Shown here piece by piece: positions 1 through 5,484 of a stretch of DNA of 7,514 nucleotides; the stretch's first letter is position 1; each line of letters begins with the position of its first letter. The notes beneath the pieces were generated by a model that worked only from the letters and a program-made list of their open reading frames with translations, made no database searches and was not told the origin of the DNA. This DNA comes from Pseudomonadota bacterium (GTDB lineage: Bacteria > Myxococcota > UBA9042 > PHBI01), in contig SYAK01000135.1 of NCBI GenBank assembly GCA_005788935.1, positions 1-7,514 of the forward strand, written 5' to 3'. The translations under genes and the position numbers were made by a program.

Positions 1-225
1 CCACCAGCGCCGCCAGCGAGCCCGCGGCGTCGGCAACGCCAGCCCGCCGCGCGTCGGATCGGCCCCTGTCACGGCCAGCCCCCCACGCGCCTCGAGACCG
101 ACCCAGGCGCCGAGCCAGTCTCCGTGTGCTGGCGGTTCGGGCGGGCCATCGGCCGCGCGAACCCCGTGGACGGGGTGGCACGCTATGAGGAAGGCCAGCC
201 CGATGACGCGAGCGTGCGTGCGCAC
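1..225 (-). CDS. Probable secreted protein, 5' end only (gene continues off the left edge)
   Basis: The minus strand is open from 273 to the window edge, with no stop in this frame. Starting at GTG 225 (or the adjacent in-frame GTG at 228) the product begins VRTHARVIGLAFLIACHPVH and then GVRA-ADGPPE. That is a basic n-region, a hydrophobic core and an A-type signal peptidase site, so I read it as an exported protein. About 50 mature residues are visible, Gly/Trp/Arg-rich, with no motif I recognise. An in-frame ATG at 273 would add 16 residues ahead of the signal and leave only 7 bp to the divergent start at 281. No start has a clear Shine-Dalgarno sequence. High GC content leaves other frames open too, so the signal peptide is the main support. 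Function unknown. Confidence 0.42.
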   Translation of the reverse strand, partial: MRTHARVIGLAFLIACHPVHGVRAADGPPEPPAHGDWLGAWVGLEARGGLAVTGADPTRGGLALPTPRARWRRWW

Positions 226-243
226 CACACCGCCGCGCCGAAG

Positions 244-273
244 TTGACATGCGCCCCGACCCGCGCTCTCCAT
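244..273 (+). promoter_or_regulatory. Possible promoter for the exported TPR-like protein
   Basis: A perfect TTGACA hexamer lies at 244-249. At 17-18 bp spacing the -10 position reads TCTCCA or CTCCAT, a poor match. If used, transcription would begin near 279-281, essentially at the ATG at 281. That would give a very short or leaderless mRNA, consistent with the absence of a Shine-Dalgarno sequence there. Only the -35 hexamer is clearly visible; the rest is inference. Confidence 0.2.
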
Positions 274-280
274 CACCGCC

Positions 281-1105
281 ATGCGACCGACCCTAGCACA
301 CCCGCCACGCCTTGCGTCAGCCTGCCGCGTGCTCGTGACTCTCGCCGTCCTGTGCGGGTCGAACGCCGCAGCCGCCGAGCCGACCCCCGATCCGGTGGCG
401 CTCGCCCGTGCCGCCTTCGACCGGGGCCTCGAGGCCCGCCGCCTCGGCGACCTCCCGACGGCCTGCGCCGCGTTCGGAGACGCCGTCGACCACCTCCCGG
501 TGTGGCCCCTCGCCCGATTCGAGCACGCCCAGTGCCTGCGGCTCGTGACGCCCGCGACCGCATGGGATGCGTGTCAGTCACCGGCTAGCACCGCCTCCGA
601 GCCCTGTGCCACGCGCCGCACCCAGGCGCTCGCAGCGCTCGTGTCCGCTGGCGAGGGCGGGATCCGTTCGCCCGCGGTCCTCATCGAAACCGCGCGCGTC
701 CACGAGGACGCAGGCGACCTCACCGCCGCACGCGCCGCCTATGCTGCGGCCGCTCGAACCTTTCCGGCTGAGATTCGGGCCCTCGAGGGGCTCGCACGCA
801 CCGCGCCCGATCTCACAGCCTCCGAGCCCACGGTCGCGCGAACCGACCTTGAGGCCTGGCTCGCACGCTCCCCCCATGACCCCGCCGCCCTGTGGCGCCT
901 CGCCGAGGTCTGCGAGGGACTCGGCGACGTCTCCTGCGCCGAGGGGGCCTGGCTCCGCTTCGCCGACCGGACCACGTGTCGCCCTCGCGCTGCAGCGCTC
1001 CTCCGCGCCTTCGCCGAACGGACCGGCTCGCGGGCCGCCGCCGAGCGCGCCCGCAAGCTCGCCGCGACCCCTTCCGACAGCCGCCGCGGGAAGGTGGCCG
1101 ACTGA
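281..1105 (+). CDS. Exported cysteine-rich TPR-like repeat protein
   Basis: A 274-residue protein with an N-terminal signal peptide: basic start, hydrophobic core around residues 16-25, Ala-rich site near AAAA-EPTPDP at 29-33. It is therefore likely periplasmic or secreted. The mature part is helical and Ala/Leu/Arg-rich, with degenerate tetratricopeptide-like pairs at about 39-72 (ARAAFDRGLEARRLGDLPTA), 134-163 (ETARVHEDAGDLTAARAAYA) and 203-230 (ALWRLAEVCEGLGDVSCAEG). TPR proteins are usually protein-protein scaffolds; the partner is unknown. Seven cysteines follow the signal (62, 85, 98, 109, 211, 219, 233), which fits disulfides in an oxidising compartment. ATG 281 is chosen because it opens the signal peptide, although no Shine-Dalgarno is visible. 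It precedes the AgmX-type gene on the same strand, separated by 219 bp and probably a terminator, so a functional link is only suggestive. Confidence 0.75.
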   Translation: MRPTLAHPPRLASACRVLVTLAVLCGSNAAAAEPTPDPVALARAAFDRGLEARRLGDLPTACAAFGDAVDHLPVWPLARFEHAQCLRLVTPATAWDACQSPASTASEPCATRRTQALAALVSAGEGGIRSPAVLIETARVHEDAGDLTAARAAYAAAARTFPAEIRALEGLARTAPDLTASEPTVARTDLEAWLARSPHDPAALWRLAEVCEGLGDVSCAEGAWLRFADRTTCRPRAAALLRAFAERTGSRAAAERARKLAATPSDSRRGKVAD

Positions 1106-1124
1106 GACCGGCGACACTTTTTTT
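1094..1124 (+). terminator. Possible weak intrinsic terminator after the TPR-like gene
   Basis: GTGGCCG (1094-1100) can pair with CGGCGAC (1109-1115) across an 8-nt loop, with one internal G-G mismatch. Two bases later comes a run of seven T (1118-1124), rare in such GC-rich DNA. The stop codon TGA (1103-1105) lies in the loop, so translation to the end of the gene would compete with the hairpin. The T-run is clear; the stem is modest. Confidence 0.4.
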
Positions 1125-1222
1125 CGGACGGTGAGGAACCTGCGCCGCGCGCTGGTGTCACTCCTCCGACGACCGCGTCACCGCGAGTTCGACGGCCTGC
1201 GGAAGGTCGCCCGACTTCGGTC

Positions 1223-1252
1223 TTGACCGATTTCCACACGAAAGGTTATGCA
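1223..1252 (+). promoter_or_regulatory. Candidate promoter for the AgmX-type gene
   Basis: TTGACC (1223-1228) matches five of six bases of the sigma-70 -35 box. With an 18-bp spacer the -10 position reads TATGCA (1247-1252), where only the leading TAT matches. The start of transcription would fall near 1259, giving a leader of about 65 nt before the ATG at 1325. The rest of the spacer (1106-1222) shows no gene. Confidence 0.35.
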
Positions 1253-1309
1253 ACCGCACCCGGTAGAGGGTCCGTCGCCGCCCGTCCAACCCACGGTGGC
1301 CCCGACGGA

Positions 1310-1318
1310 AAGGAAGGA
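1310..1318 (+). promoter_or_regulatory. Ribosome binding site that fixes the AgmX-type start at 1325
   Basis: Purine-rich AAGGAAGGA ends 6 nt before ATG 1325 and contains two overlapping AAGGA cores, at 1310-1314 and 1314-1318. The frame is open further upstream to a TTG at 1223, but that codon lies in the promoter candidate and has no comparable binding site. The upstream extension also lacks the hydrophobic start seen after 1325. Confidence 0.7.
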
Positions 1319-1324
1319 AGAAAC

Positions 1325-3070
1325 ATGCGGACCGGACACATCATCTCCCTGGCTGGCGCACTCCTTGCGCTCCTCGGTGCGCTCCTGATGCCCTGGCAGA
1401 CATTCCAGCTCGCCGGCATCACCGCCAGCGCGCTCGACGTCATGCCGACCGGCGGGCTCGTCCTGATCTTCACCCTCGCGGCCCTCGCCTCGAGCGCCCT
1501 CGGCATCGTGACCTTCAAGCGCTACCAGTTCGCGGCGGCCGTCCTCGGCTCGTCGCTCGTGCTGTTCGCGCTCCTCGTGTACGCCAACATGGGCAAGGGC
1601 GCGGGCCTCGACATGATGGCCCACGAGCGGATCGAGATGGGCGTCGGCTACTCGGTCGCGGTCTGGGGCACGCTCCTGATGTTCGCGGGCCCGCTCGTGG
1701 TGTTCGCGTCGCAGCCGAAGTGGACGCCAAACATGCAGTTCCTCCGCGTGGCGGTCCTCTGGCGCGACTCGGTCGTCCAGGAGAAGCTGCTGCAGGAGCC
1801 GCAGACGGTCAACGTCGGCGACGACATCCGCAACGCCCTCGTGATCCCGCATGACACCATCAAGCGCCTCCCGCTCTTCCGGGCTGGCCGCAAGGGCGAA
1901 TATGCCATCGGCCTGACGCGCGAGCTCGCTGGCCAGATCACGGTCAACCAGAAGACCCAGCCGATCGGCGACTTCGTCAAGCACGCGACCGAGAACGTCG
2001 AAGGCATCAATTACGTCCCGATTCAGCTCGGCGACTGGGGCATCGTCAACCTCGGCGACGTCAAGGTGTTCTTCCAGTTCGTTCAGCCCGACGAGCGCAC
2101 GCGCAAGGAGGCCAAGGCCGCCCCGCCCGAGTTCCCGGTGTGGGCCTCCATCGGCTGGTCGTCCTTCATCCAGATCGGCTTTCTGCTGCTCTCCATTCTC
2201 CTGTGGGACAAGCAGATCATCCGCACGCTCACCCTGTCGGCGGAGCGGGACCTCACGGTCGAGGCCGAAGTCATCAAGCCCGAAGAGAAGAAGATCGAGA
2301 TCCCCGAGCCCGAGGCCGAGGAAGAGCCCGAGGATGACCTCGCCAAGAAGGCGGGCGGCGAAGAGGGCAAGTTCGGCGACCCCGACGAGAAGCCCGACAA
2401 GCAGAGCAAGATCCCGAAGATGGACGGCAAGATGGTCGACAAGATCGACGTCAAGAAGGTCGGCCTGACGGACCTCCTGTCCACGAACAAGCTCGGCGGC
2501 TCGGGCGCCATCGCGGACATTCTCGGAAAGAACAGCTCGGGCATCGGCAACAAGATCGCCTACGCGATGGCGGGTGAGGGCGGCGAGTTCGTGATGGGCC
2601 ACGGGTCGGGAGGCATGGGCTTCACAGGCGACGGCTCAGGCGGCGGCGGCACGGGCACCGGGCGCATCCAGGGTATGGCCGACATTGACACCGGTGGCGG
2701 CAAGGGCGTCCGGGCGAGCCTCGGCGATCGCAGCGCCAAGCGTGTCGGCAAGCTCGATGTCGGCAGCTCGACGGCCCAGGGCTTCTGCAAGAAGGGCAAC
2801 ATCGAGTCGGTCGTGAAGCGTCGCGCGGGTGCCATTCGCGCGTGCTACGAGCAGCGCCTGCAGGTCAACAAGGACCTGAAGGGCAAGCTGACCGTGCGCT
2901 GGACGATCAACGCCGAAGGGCGCGTCGAAGGTGCCACCGCGACGCAGAACACGCTGAACGACGGCGAGACCACGAGCTGCATCGTCCGGATCATGGCACG
3001 CCTCTCCTTCGAGAAGCCCGAGGGCGGCATCTGCGTCGTGCAGTGGCCGTTCGTCTTCTCGCCTGGCTGA
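1325..3070 (+). CDS. AgmX/PglI-type TonB-like membrane protein
   Basis: A 581-residue protein. Hydrophobic segments at about 5-23, 43-63, 67-86, 108-128 and 275-294 predict five membrane passes. A soluble region at 138-253 lies between TM4 and TM5. After TM5 come an acidic/Lys/Pro stretch (312-375), a Gly-rich linker (416-460) and a C-terminal AgmX-type domain (about 490-581). Domain hallmarks are AIRACYEQRLQVNKDLKGKL, TVRWTINAEGRVEGATA, SCIVRIMARLSFEKPEGGIC and VVQWPFVF. In myxobacteria such domains occur in gliding/transport and cell-envelope proteins and resemble TonB C-termini. With the N-terminus inside, 138-253 would be cytoplasmic and 295-581 periplasmic. Cys507 and Cys552 are the family-typical pair; Cys488 and Cys570 could form a second. 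No ExbB/ExbD or TolQ/TolR-like genes are adjacent. The family call is strong; the exact process served is unknown. Confidence 0.88.
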   Translation: MRTGHIISLAGALLALLGALLMPWQTFQLAGITASALDVMPTGGLVLIFTLAALASSALGIVTFKRYQFAAAVLGSSLVLFALLVYANMGKGAGLDMMAHERIEMGVGYSVAVWGTLLMFAGPLVVFASQPKWTPNMQFLRVAVLWRDSVVQEKLLQEPQTVNVGDDIRNALVIPHDTIKRLPLFRAGRKGEYAIGLTRELAGQITVNQKTQPIGDFVKHATENVEGINYVPIQLGDWGIVNLGDVKVFFQFVQPDERTRKEAKAAPPEFPVWASIGWSSFIQIGFLLLSILLWDKQIIRTLTLSAERDLTVEAEVIKPEEKKIEIPEPEAEEEPEDDLAKKAGGEEGKFGDPDEKPDKQSKIPKMDGKMVDKIDVKKVGLTDLLSTNKLGGSGAIADILGKNSSGIGNKIAYAMAGEGGEFVMGHGSGGMGFTGDGSGGGGTGTGRIQGMADIDTGGGKGVRASLGDRSAKRVGKLDVGSSTAQGFCKKGNIESVVKRRAGAIRACYEQRLQVNKDLKGKLTVRWTINAEGRVEGATATQNTLNDGETTSCIVRIMARLSFEKPEGGICVVQWPFVFSPG

Positions 3071-3092
3071 GCGCACGTACCGCGTGAGGTGC

Positions 3093-3124
3093 AGAGGCCC
3101 CGCTAGTCGGGGCCTCTTCCGTTT
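3093..3124 (+). terminator. Intrinsic terminator of the AgmX-type gene
   Basis: A perfect 10-bp stem, AGAGGCCCCG (3093-3102) with CGGGGCCTCT (3108-3117), closes a 5-nt CTAGT loop. It is followed by a T-rich but interrupted tail, TCCGTTT. It starts 22 bp after the stop codon at 3070 and separates the gene from the ssrA transcription unit. Confidence 0.82.
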
Positions 3125-3138
3125 GGGCCACCTGATGC

Positions 3139-3167
3139 TTGTGTCGTGCAGGCGAGGTGTCTATGGT
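3139..3167 (+). promoter_or_regulatory. Candidate ssrA promoter
   Basis: TTGTGT (3139-3144), a 17-bp spacer and TATGGT (3162-3167) form the best sigma-70-like pair between the terminator and the tmRNA. The -10 keeps four of six consensus bases. Transcription would begin near 3174, leaving a 5' leader of about 67 nt. RNase P would remove it, as is normal for tmRNA precursors. Confidence 0.38.
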
Positions 3168-3174
3168 GAGGTTC

Positions 3175-3219
3175 GGGCCGTTGTCGCGGCCCACGCGGTC
3201 TGGCTCGTGCAAGCGAGCC
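3175..3219 (+). repeat. Two tandem 6-bp hairpins in the putative tmRNA leader
   Basis: Two inverted repeats of the same geometry lie between the promoter candidate and mature ssrA. GGGCCG/CGGCCC is at 3175-3180 and 3187-3192 with a 6-nt loop. GGCTCG/CGAGCC is at 3202-3207 and 3214-3219, also with a 6-nt loop, and it can be extended outward mostly by wobble pairs. Neither is followed by a T-run, so they are not classical terminators. A role in precursor folding or RNase P processing is possible but unproven. Confidence 0.45.
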
Positions 3220-3240
3220 GGGCGTGACAAGCGAAGATGT

Positions 3241-3597
3241 GGGGGCGAATGGCTTTCGACGGGGGTGTTGAAGCAGGAGCTGCGTGTCCGGGGCCTCATT
3301 GACCCGGTTAAAAACAGTGGGAAATTACAAACGCCAACGACAACGCGTTTGCTCTCGCGGCCTAAGAAACCGTGAGCGGTTGGGGCAGAGCTCGCCTTCG
3401 GCGCTGCTTTCCAACTGTCATTCAATGAAGGCTTGTTCCAGGCGGCGCCTCGACGCCTGGGAGACCACTTGAGGATGGCCGCTGCGGATCCGGTCCGTGG
3501 GAGACGCGACGGCGACATCAAAGCGCGGAGACTACGCACGTAGACGCTCTTGGTGGATCACTTTCGGACCGGGGTTCGAATCCCCGCGCCTCCACCA
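3241..3597 (+). ncRNA. ssrA: tmRNA (transfer-messenger RNA, single-piece)
   Basis: A 357-nt tmRNA gene. It rescues ribosomes stalled on broken mRNAs: charged with alanine and bound by SmpB, it enters the A site, then supplies a short reading frame that tags the nascent protein for proteolysis. The 5' end GGGGGCG (3241-3247) pairs with CGCCTCC (3587-3593), seven pairs with one G-U. Discriminator A3594 and an encoded CCA (3595-3597) follow. The T-arm is CGGGG/CCCCG (3570-3574, 3582-3586) with loop TTCGAAT. The 5' GAATGGCTTTCGACGGGGGT and the 3' GGAGACTACGCACGTAGACG blocks are classic tmRNA signatures. The tag frame lies at 3333-3365. All parts are contiguous, so this is not a two-piece permuted form. 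It faces the amidotransferase gene tail to tail. Confidence 0.97.
3333..3365 (+). other. tmRNA proteolysis-tag reading frame (ANDNAFALAA, stop TAA)
   Basis: Codons GCC AAC GAC AAC GCG TTT GCT CTC GCG GCC, then TAA (3363-3365), encode ANDNAFALAA. With the alanine carried by the tmRNA itself, the attached tag would be (A)ANDNAFALAA. The AND start and ALAA end match the usual tag pattern, and the ALAA end is what ClpXP-type proteases recognise. The resume codon is assigned by similarity. The frame is also open upstream (ACA AAC), so an earlier resume point cannot be excluded from sequence alone. Confidence 0.82.
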
Positions 3598-3607
3598 CTT
3601 TCTTTTT
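3570..3607 (+). terminator. Possible terminator at the 3' end of ssrA
   Basis: The GC-rich T-arm and acceptor strand of the tmRNA is followed at once by CTTTCTTTTT (3598-3607), an unusual T-tract in this genome. It may let the tmRNA's own structure act as the terminator hairpin. A separate 5-bp hairpin, CGCGG/CCGCG (3613-3617, 3624-3628), lies just beyond, at the end of the convergent gene, but has no T-run on either strand. Confidence 0.4.
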
Positions 3608-3628
3608 AGTGTCGCGGTCTTTTCCGCG

Positions 3629-4369
3629 TCAGGCTGGTTCGCCCGGCGGCAGCGTCACCCACGTGACGTCACCGTCCGGGCGGTCGCCGCGTGCCCGCCA
3701 TGTGGCCGAAAACGCGAGGAAGTTCCGCAGGATCACGTCGCCCGGTTCGGGTGTCTCGACGCCGACGGGGCGCTCGGGGTGAAACTGCACCCCCCACATC
3801 GGCCGTCGATCCGCGCGGATGATCTGAACGTGGGACGGGTCGCCGATGGCGAGGACGCGAAAGCCGGGTGGGACGTCTTTGACCTCGTCGACGTGGCTCG
3901 CAGTGACGGTGACCTCCTCGGGCAGGTCGGCCGTCAAGGGGTCGCTGTCTCCGAGCAGTCGGATGCGCTGTGGGCCGGTGACCTTCGGGAGGCCGGCGTA
4001 GGTCGTGGTCGCTGCCGGGACGGCGTGGACTGGCGCGACTGGCGCGCCGTGGGCGAGGGCGAGGGCCTGATGCCCGCCACAGATGCCGAGCGTCGGTCCG
4101 CGACGCGCGCGCACCCACGTCAGGAAGCGGTCGAAGGCTGGCGGATAGGCCGGAAACGGCGTCTCGTTCGGCCCGAGGATGACGGCAGCGGGCCCCCAGC
4201 GGGCGAGATCCGGGACGAGCGCGTCGGAAGCGTCGAGGATGAGGCGCCACGGACGGACGCGGGCCTCTACGGCCGGATCGAGCTCGGCGAGGCGGGCGGC
4301 GATGCGGTCGCAGCCCTCGAGGGTCCGCGGGTCGAAGTTGATGTTGACGATGAGGACGCGGAGCGACAT
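3629..4369 (-). CDS. Class I glutamine amidotransferase-like protein
   Basis: A 246-residue protein with the triad-type glutamine amidotransferase fold. The nucleophile elbow is LGICGGHQALA with Cys97, and the partner motif is MWGVQFHPE with His197 and Glu199. All three catalytic residues are present, so glutaminase or a related gamma-glutamyl hydrolase activity is plausible. The N-terminus MSLRVLIVNI is the usual first beta strand. It is a stand-alone domain with no synthetase module fused or adjacent, so the ammonia acceptor is unknown; it could belong to the GMP synthase-like/GATase1 group or act as a gamma-glutamyl hydrolase. ATG 4369 lies 12 bp after the hydrolase stop, with a GAGGT-like binding site about 7 nt upstream, so the two genes probably share an mRNA. 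It is convergent with ssrA. Confidence 0.86.
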   Translation of the reverse strand: MSLRVLIVNINFDPRTLEGCDRIAARLAELDPAVEARVRPWRLILDASDALVPDLARWGPAAVILGPNETPFPAYPPAFDRFLTWVRARRGPTLGICGGHQALALAHGAPVAPVHAVPAATTTYAGLPKVTGPQRIRLLGDSDPLTADLPEEVTVTASHVDEVKDVPPGFRVLAIGDPSHVQIIRADRRPMWGVQFHPERPVGVETPEPGDVILRNFLAFSATWRARGDRPDGDVTWVTLPPGEPA

Positions 4370-4381
4370 CGGGGACCTCGT

Positions 4382-5323
4382 TCAGGGCGCCTCGTCTGGC
4401 GGGAAGCTTTCGTAAAGAAAGGCGAGCAGCGCCATCGCGAGCTCGCGCGGGCGCTCGTGGTGCAGGTTGTGGGCCGTGCCAGCGAGCGTCAACTCGGTCG
4501 CGCGCGGCAGCTGGGCGAGGCGATAGGCTGCATCTGGCGGGCGATTGGGCGTGTGTTCGCCCCAAACGACCAGCGTCGGCGCCGTGATGGCCCGCAGGAA
4601 GGCGATAAAGCGCGGCAGATCGAAGGGCGTCGGCGCGGTCGTCCGGTGCAACGGATCGAACCGCCAAGCATAGCCTCCCGCCGGGTCGGGCGTGCTCGCG
4701 ACCTCGGCGAGCTCGACGAGACGCGCCTCGGAGGCGTACGGGGACGTTCGCGCGAGCCGGCGCGCCACCGTCACGAGATCCGGCATCGGCGGCTCGCGCT
4801 TGGCGGGCAGCAGGCGCAGGTCGGTCAACCAGCGACGCATGAGCCGGGGCCCTTCATCAGGAGCCGGCGCGGCCGGCCCGAGGCTGTCGAGGAGGACGAG
4901 GGCCGCCACCGACTCCGGGAAGGCACCCGCGAAGTAGGCCGCGATGGTGGCCCCCATCGAATGACCGACAAGCGCGACGCGGCGTCCGCGCGTCATGACG
5001 GGAAGCAGCAGCGCAAGATCTCGGACATAATCCGGAAAGTGATAGTATCCGCCGGCTCCGACGCGATCGGAGTCTCCATGACCACGATGGTCCGGGGCAA
5101 CGACGCGGTAGTCGGCGGCGAGGGCGCGCGCGACGGCGTCGAACGTATGCGCGCTGTCGAGGTAGCCGTGGAGCAGCACCACGGTGGGGCGGTCGAGGTC
5201 GTCGGGAGCTGCGTCCCAGGCCTGCCAGGCGAGGGCGAAGGGCGCGTCGGCGGCGGGGCCCTCGGGGGCGAGGCGGGTGTGGTAGGTGCGCGGGTCGAGC
5301 GGCGGCGACATCGCGGTCAGCAT
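4382..5323 (-). CDS. Alpha/beta-fold hydrolase
   Basis: A 313-residue protein from ATG 5323. The frame is open to TTG 5347, and ATG 5311 is an alternative; GAGAGG sits very close to 5323, so the start is uncertain. Motifs in order: VVLLHGYLDS (oxyanion HG at 52-53), VVAPDHRGHGDSD, and nucleophile elbow ALVGHSMGATIA with Ser122. After the beta-6 strand comes VLLDSLGPA, and the C-terminal AGTAHNLHHERP carries the likely catalytic His285. This is a soluble serine hydrolase, probably an esterase or lipase-like enzyme; substrate unknown. In the usual catalytic-acid site after VVWGEH the residue is Thr, not Asp, so the acid may instead be Asp146 in VLLDSLG, as in some family members. First gene of a probable two-gene operon with the amidotransferase. 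Confidence 0.87.
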   Translation of the reverse strand: MLTAMSPPLDPRTYHTRLAPEGPAADAPFALAWQAWDAAPDDLDRPTVVLLHGYLDSAHTFDAVARALAADYRVVAPDHRGHGDSDRVGAGGYYHFPDYVRDLALLLPVMTRGRRVALVGHSMGATIAAYFAGAFPESVAALVLLDSLGPAAPAPDEGPRLMRRWLTDLRLLPAKREPPMPDLVTVARRLARTSPYASEARLVELAEVASTPDPAGGYAWRFDPLHRTTAPTPFDLPRFIAFLRAITAPTLVVWGEHTPNRPPDAAYRLAQLPRATELTLAGTAHNLHHERPRELAMALLAFLYESFPPDEAP

Positions 5324-5385
5324 GGCCTCTCGGTGACGGAGGCGCAAGGAGGCAGCGCCCGCCCGGACAGACGCCGCACTTCTCG

Positions 5386-5461
5386 GCCTGCTGGCATCCG
5401 CGGACTTTGTCAGCGGGGCGCAGCTGGGGCATCATGGCTCGCCCGAGGGGCGCCAGCAGGC
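5386..5461. repeat. 10-bp inverted repeat flanking the thioesterase promoter candidate
   Basis: GCCTGCTGGC (5386-5395) and its exact reverse complement GCCAGCAGGC (5452-5461) are separated by 56 bp. Each arm is itself a partial palindrome, GCC-N4-GGC. They bracket the promoter candidate at 5407-5435, in the divergent spacer between hydrolase and thioesterase. They could be paired operator sites or chance in GC-rich DNA. Confidence 0.4.
5407..5435 (+). promoter_or_regulatory. Candidate promoter for the thioesterase operon
   Basis: TTGTCA (5407-5412) matches five of six -35 bases. After exactly 17 bp, CATCAT (5430-5435) matches four of six -10 bases. Transcription would begin near 5442, about 43 nt before ATG 5485. 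No comparable pair was found on the minus strand for the divergent hydrolase. Confidence 0.42.
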
Positions 5462-5473
5462 GCACCGAAGGTC

Positions 5474-5479
5474 GGAGGG
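5474..5479 (+). promoter_or_regulatory. Ribosome binding site that fixes the thioesterase start at 5485
   Basis: GGAGGG ends 5 nt before ATG 5485. The frame is open upstream to about 5407, but that would run through the promoter candidate and add residues with no family similarity. Confidence 0.65.
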
Positions 5480-5484
5480 CCTGC

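Noticed and set aside
281..360. Lipoprotein signal (LAVLC around Cys25) in the TPR-like protein
   Set aside because: The residue before Cys is Leu rather than Gly/Ala/Ser, so the lipobox is poor. The later Ala-rich site fits an ordinary signal peptidase I cleavage better.
1178..2602. 474-codon minus-strand frame opposite the AgmX-type gene
   Set aside because: Its Leu/Glu/Asp/Arg-rich translation is the antisense image of codon-biased coding DNA. The plus strand has TM segments and the AgmX-type domain.
3613..3628. CGCGG/CCGCG hairpin as a bidirectional terminator between ssrA and the amidotransferase
   Set aside because: The stem is only 5 bp and no T-run follows on either strand; the only T-tract (3598-3607) lies before it on the plus strand.
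3575..3629. Attachment site of an integrated island at the tmRNA 3' end
   Set aside because: tmRNA 3' ends are known integration targets, but no integrase gene follows and no second copy of the GGTTCGAATCCCC end occurs in the window.
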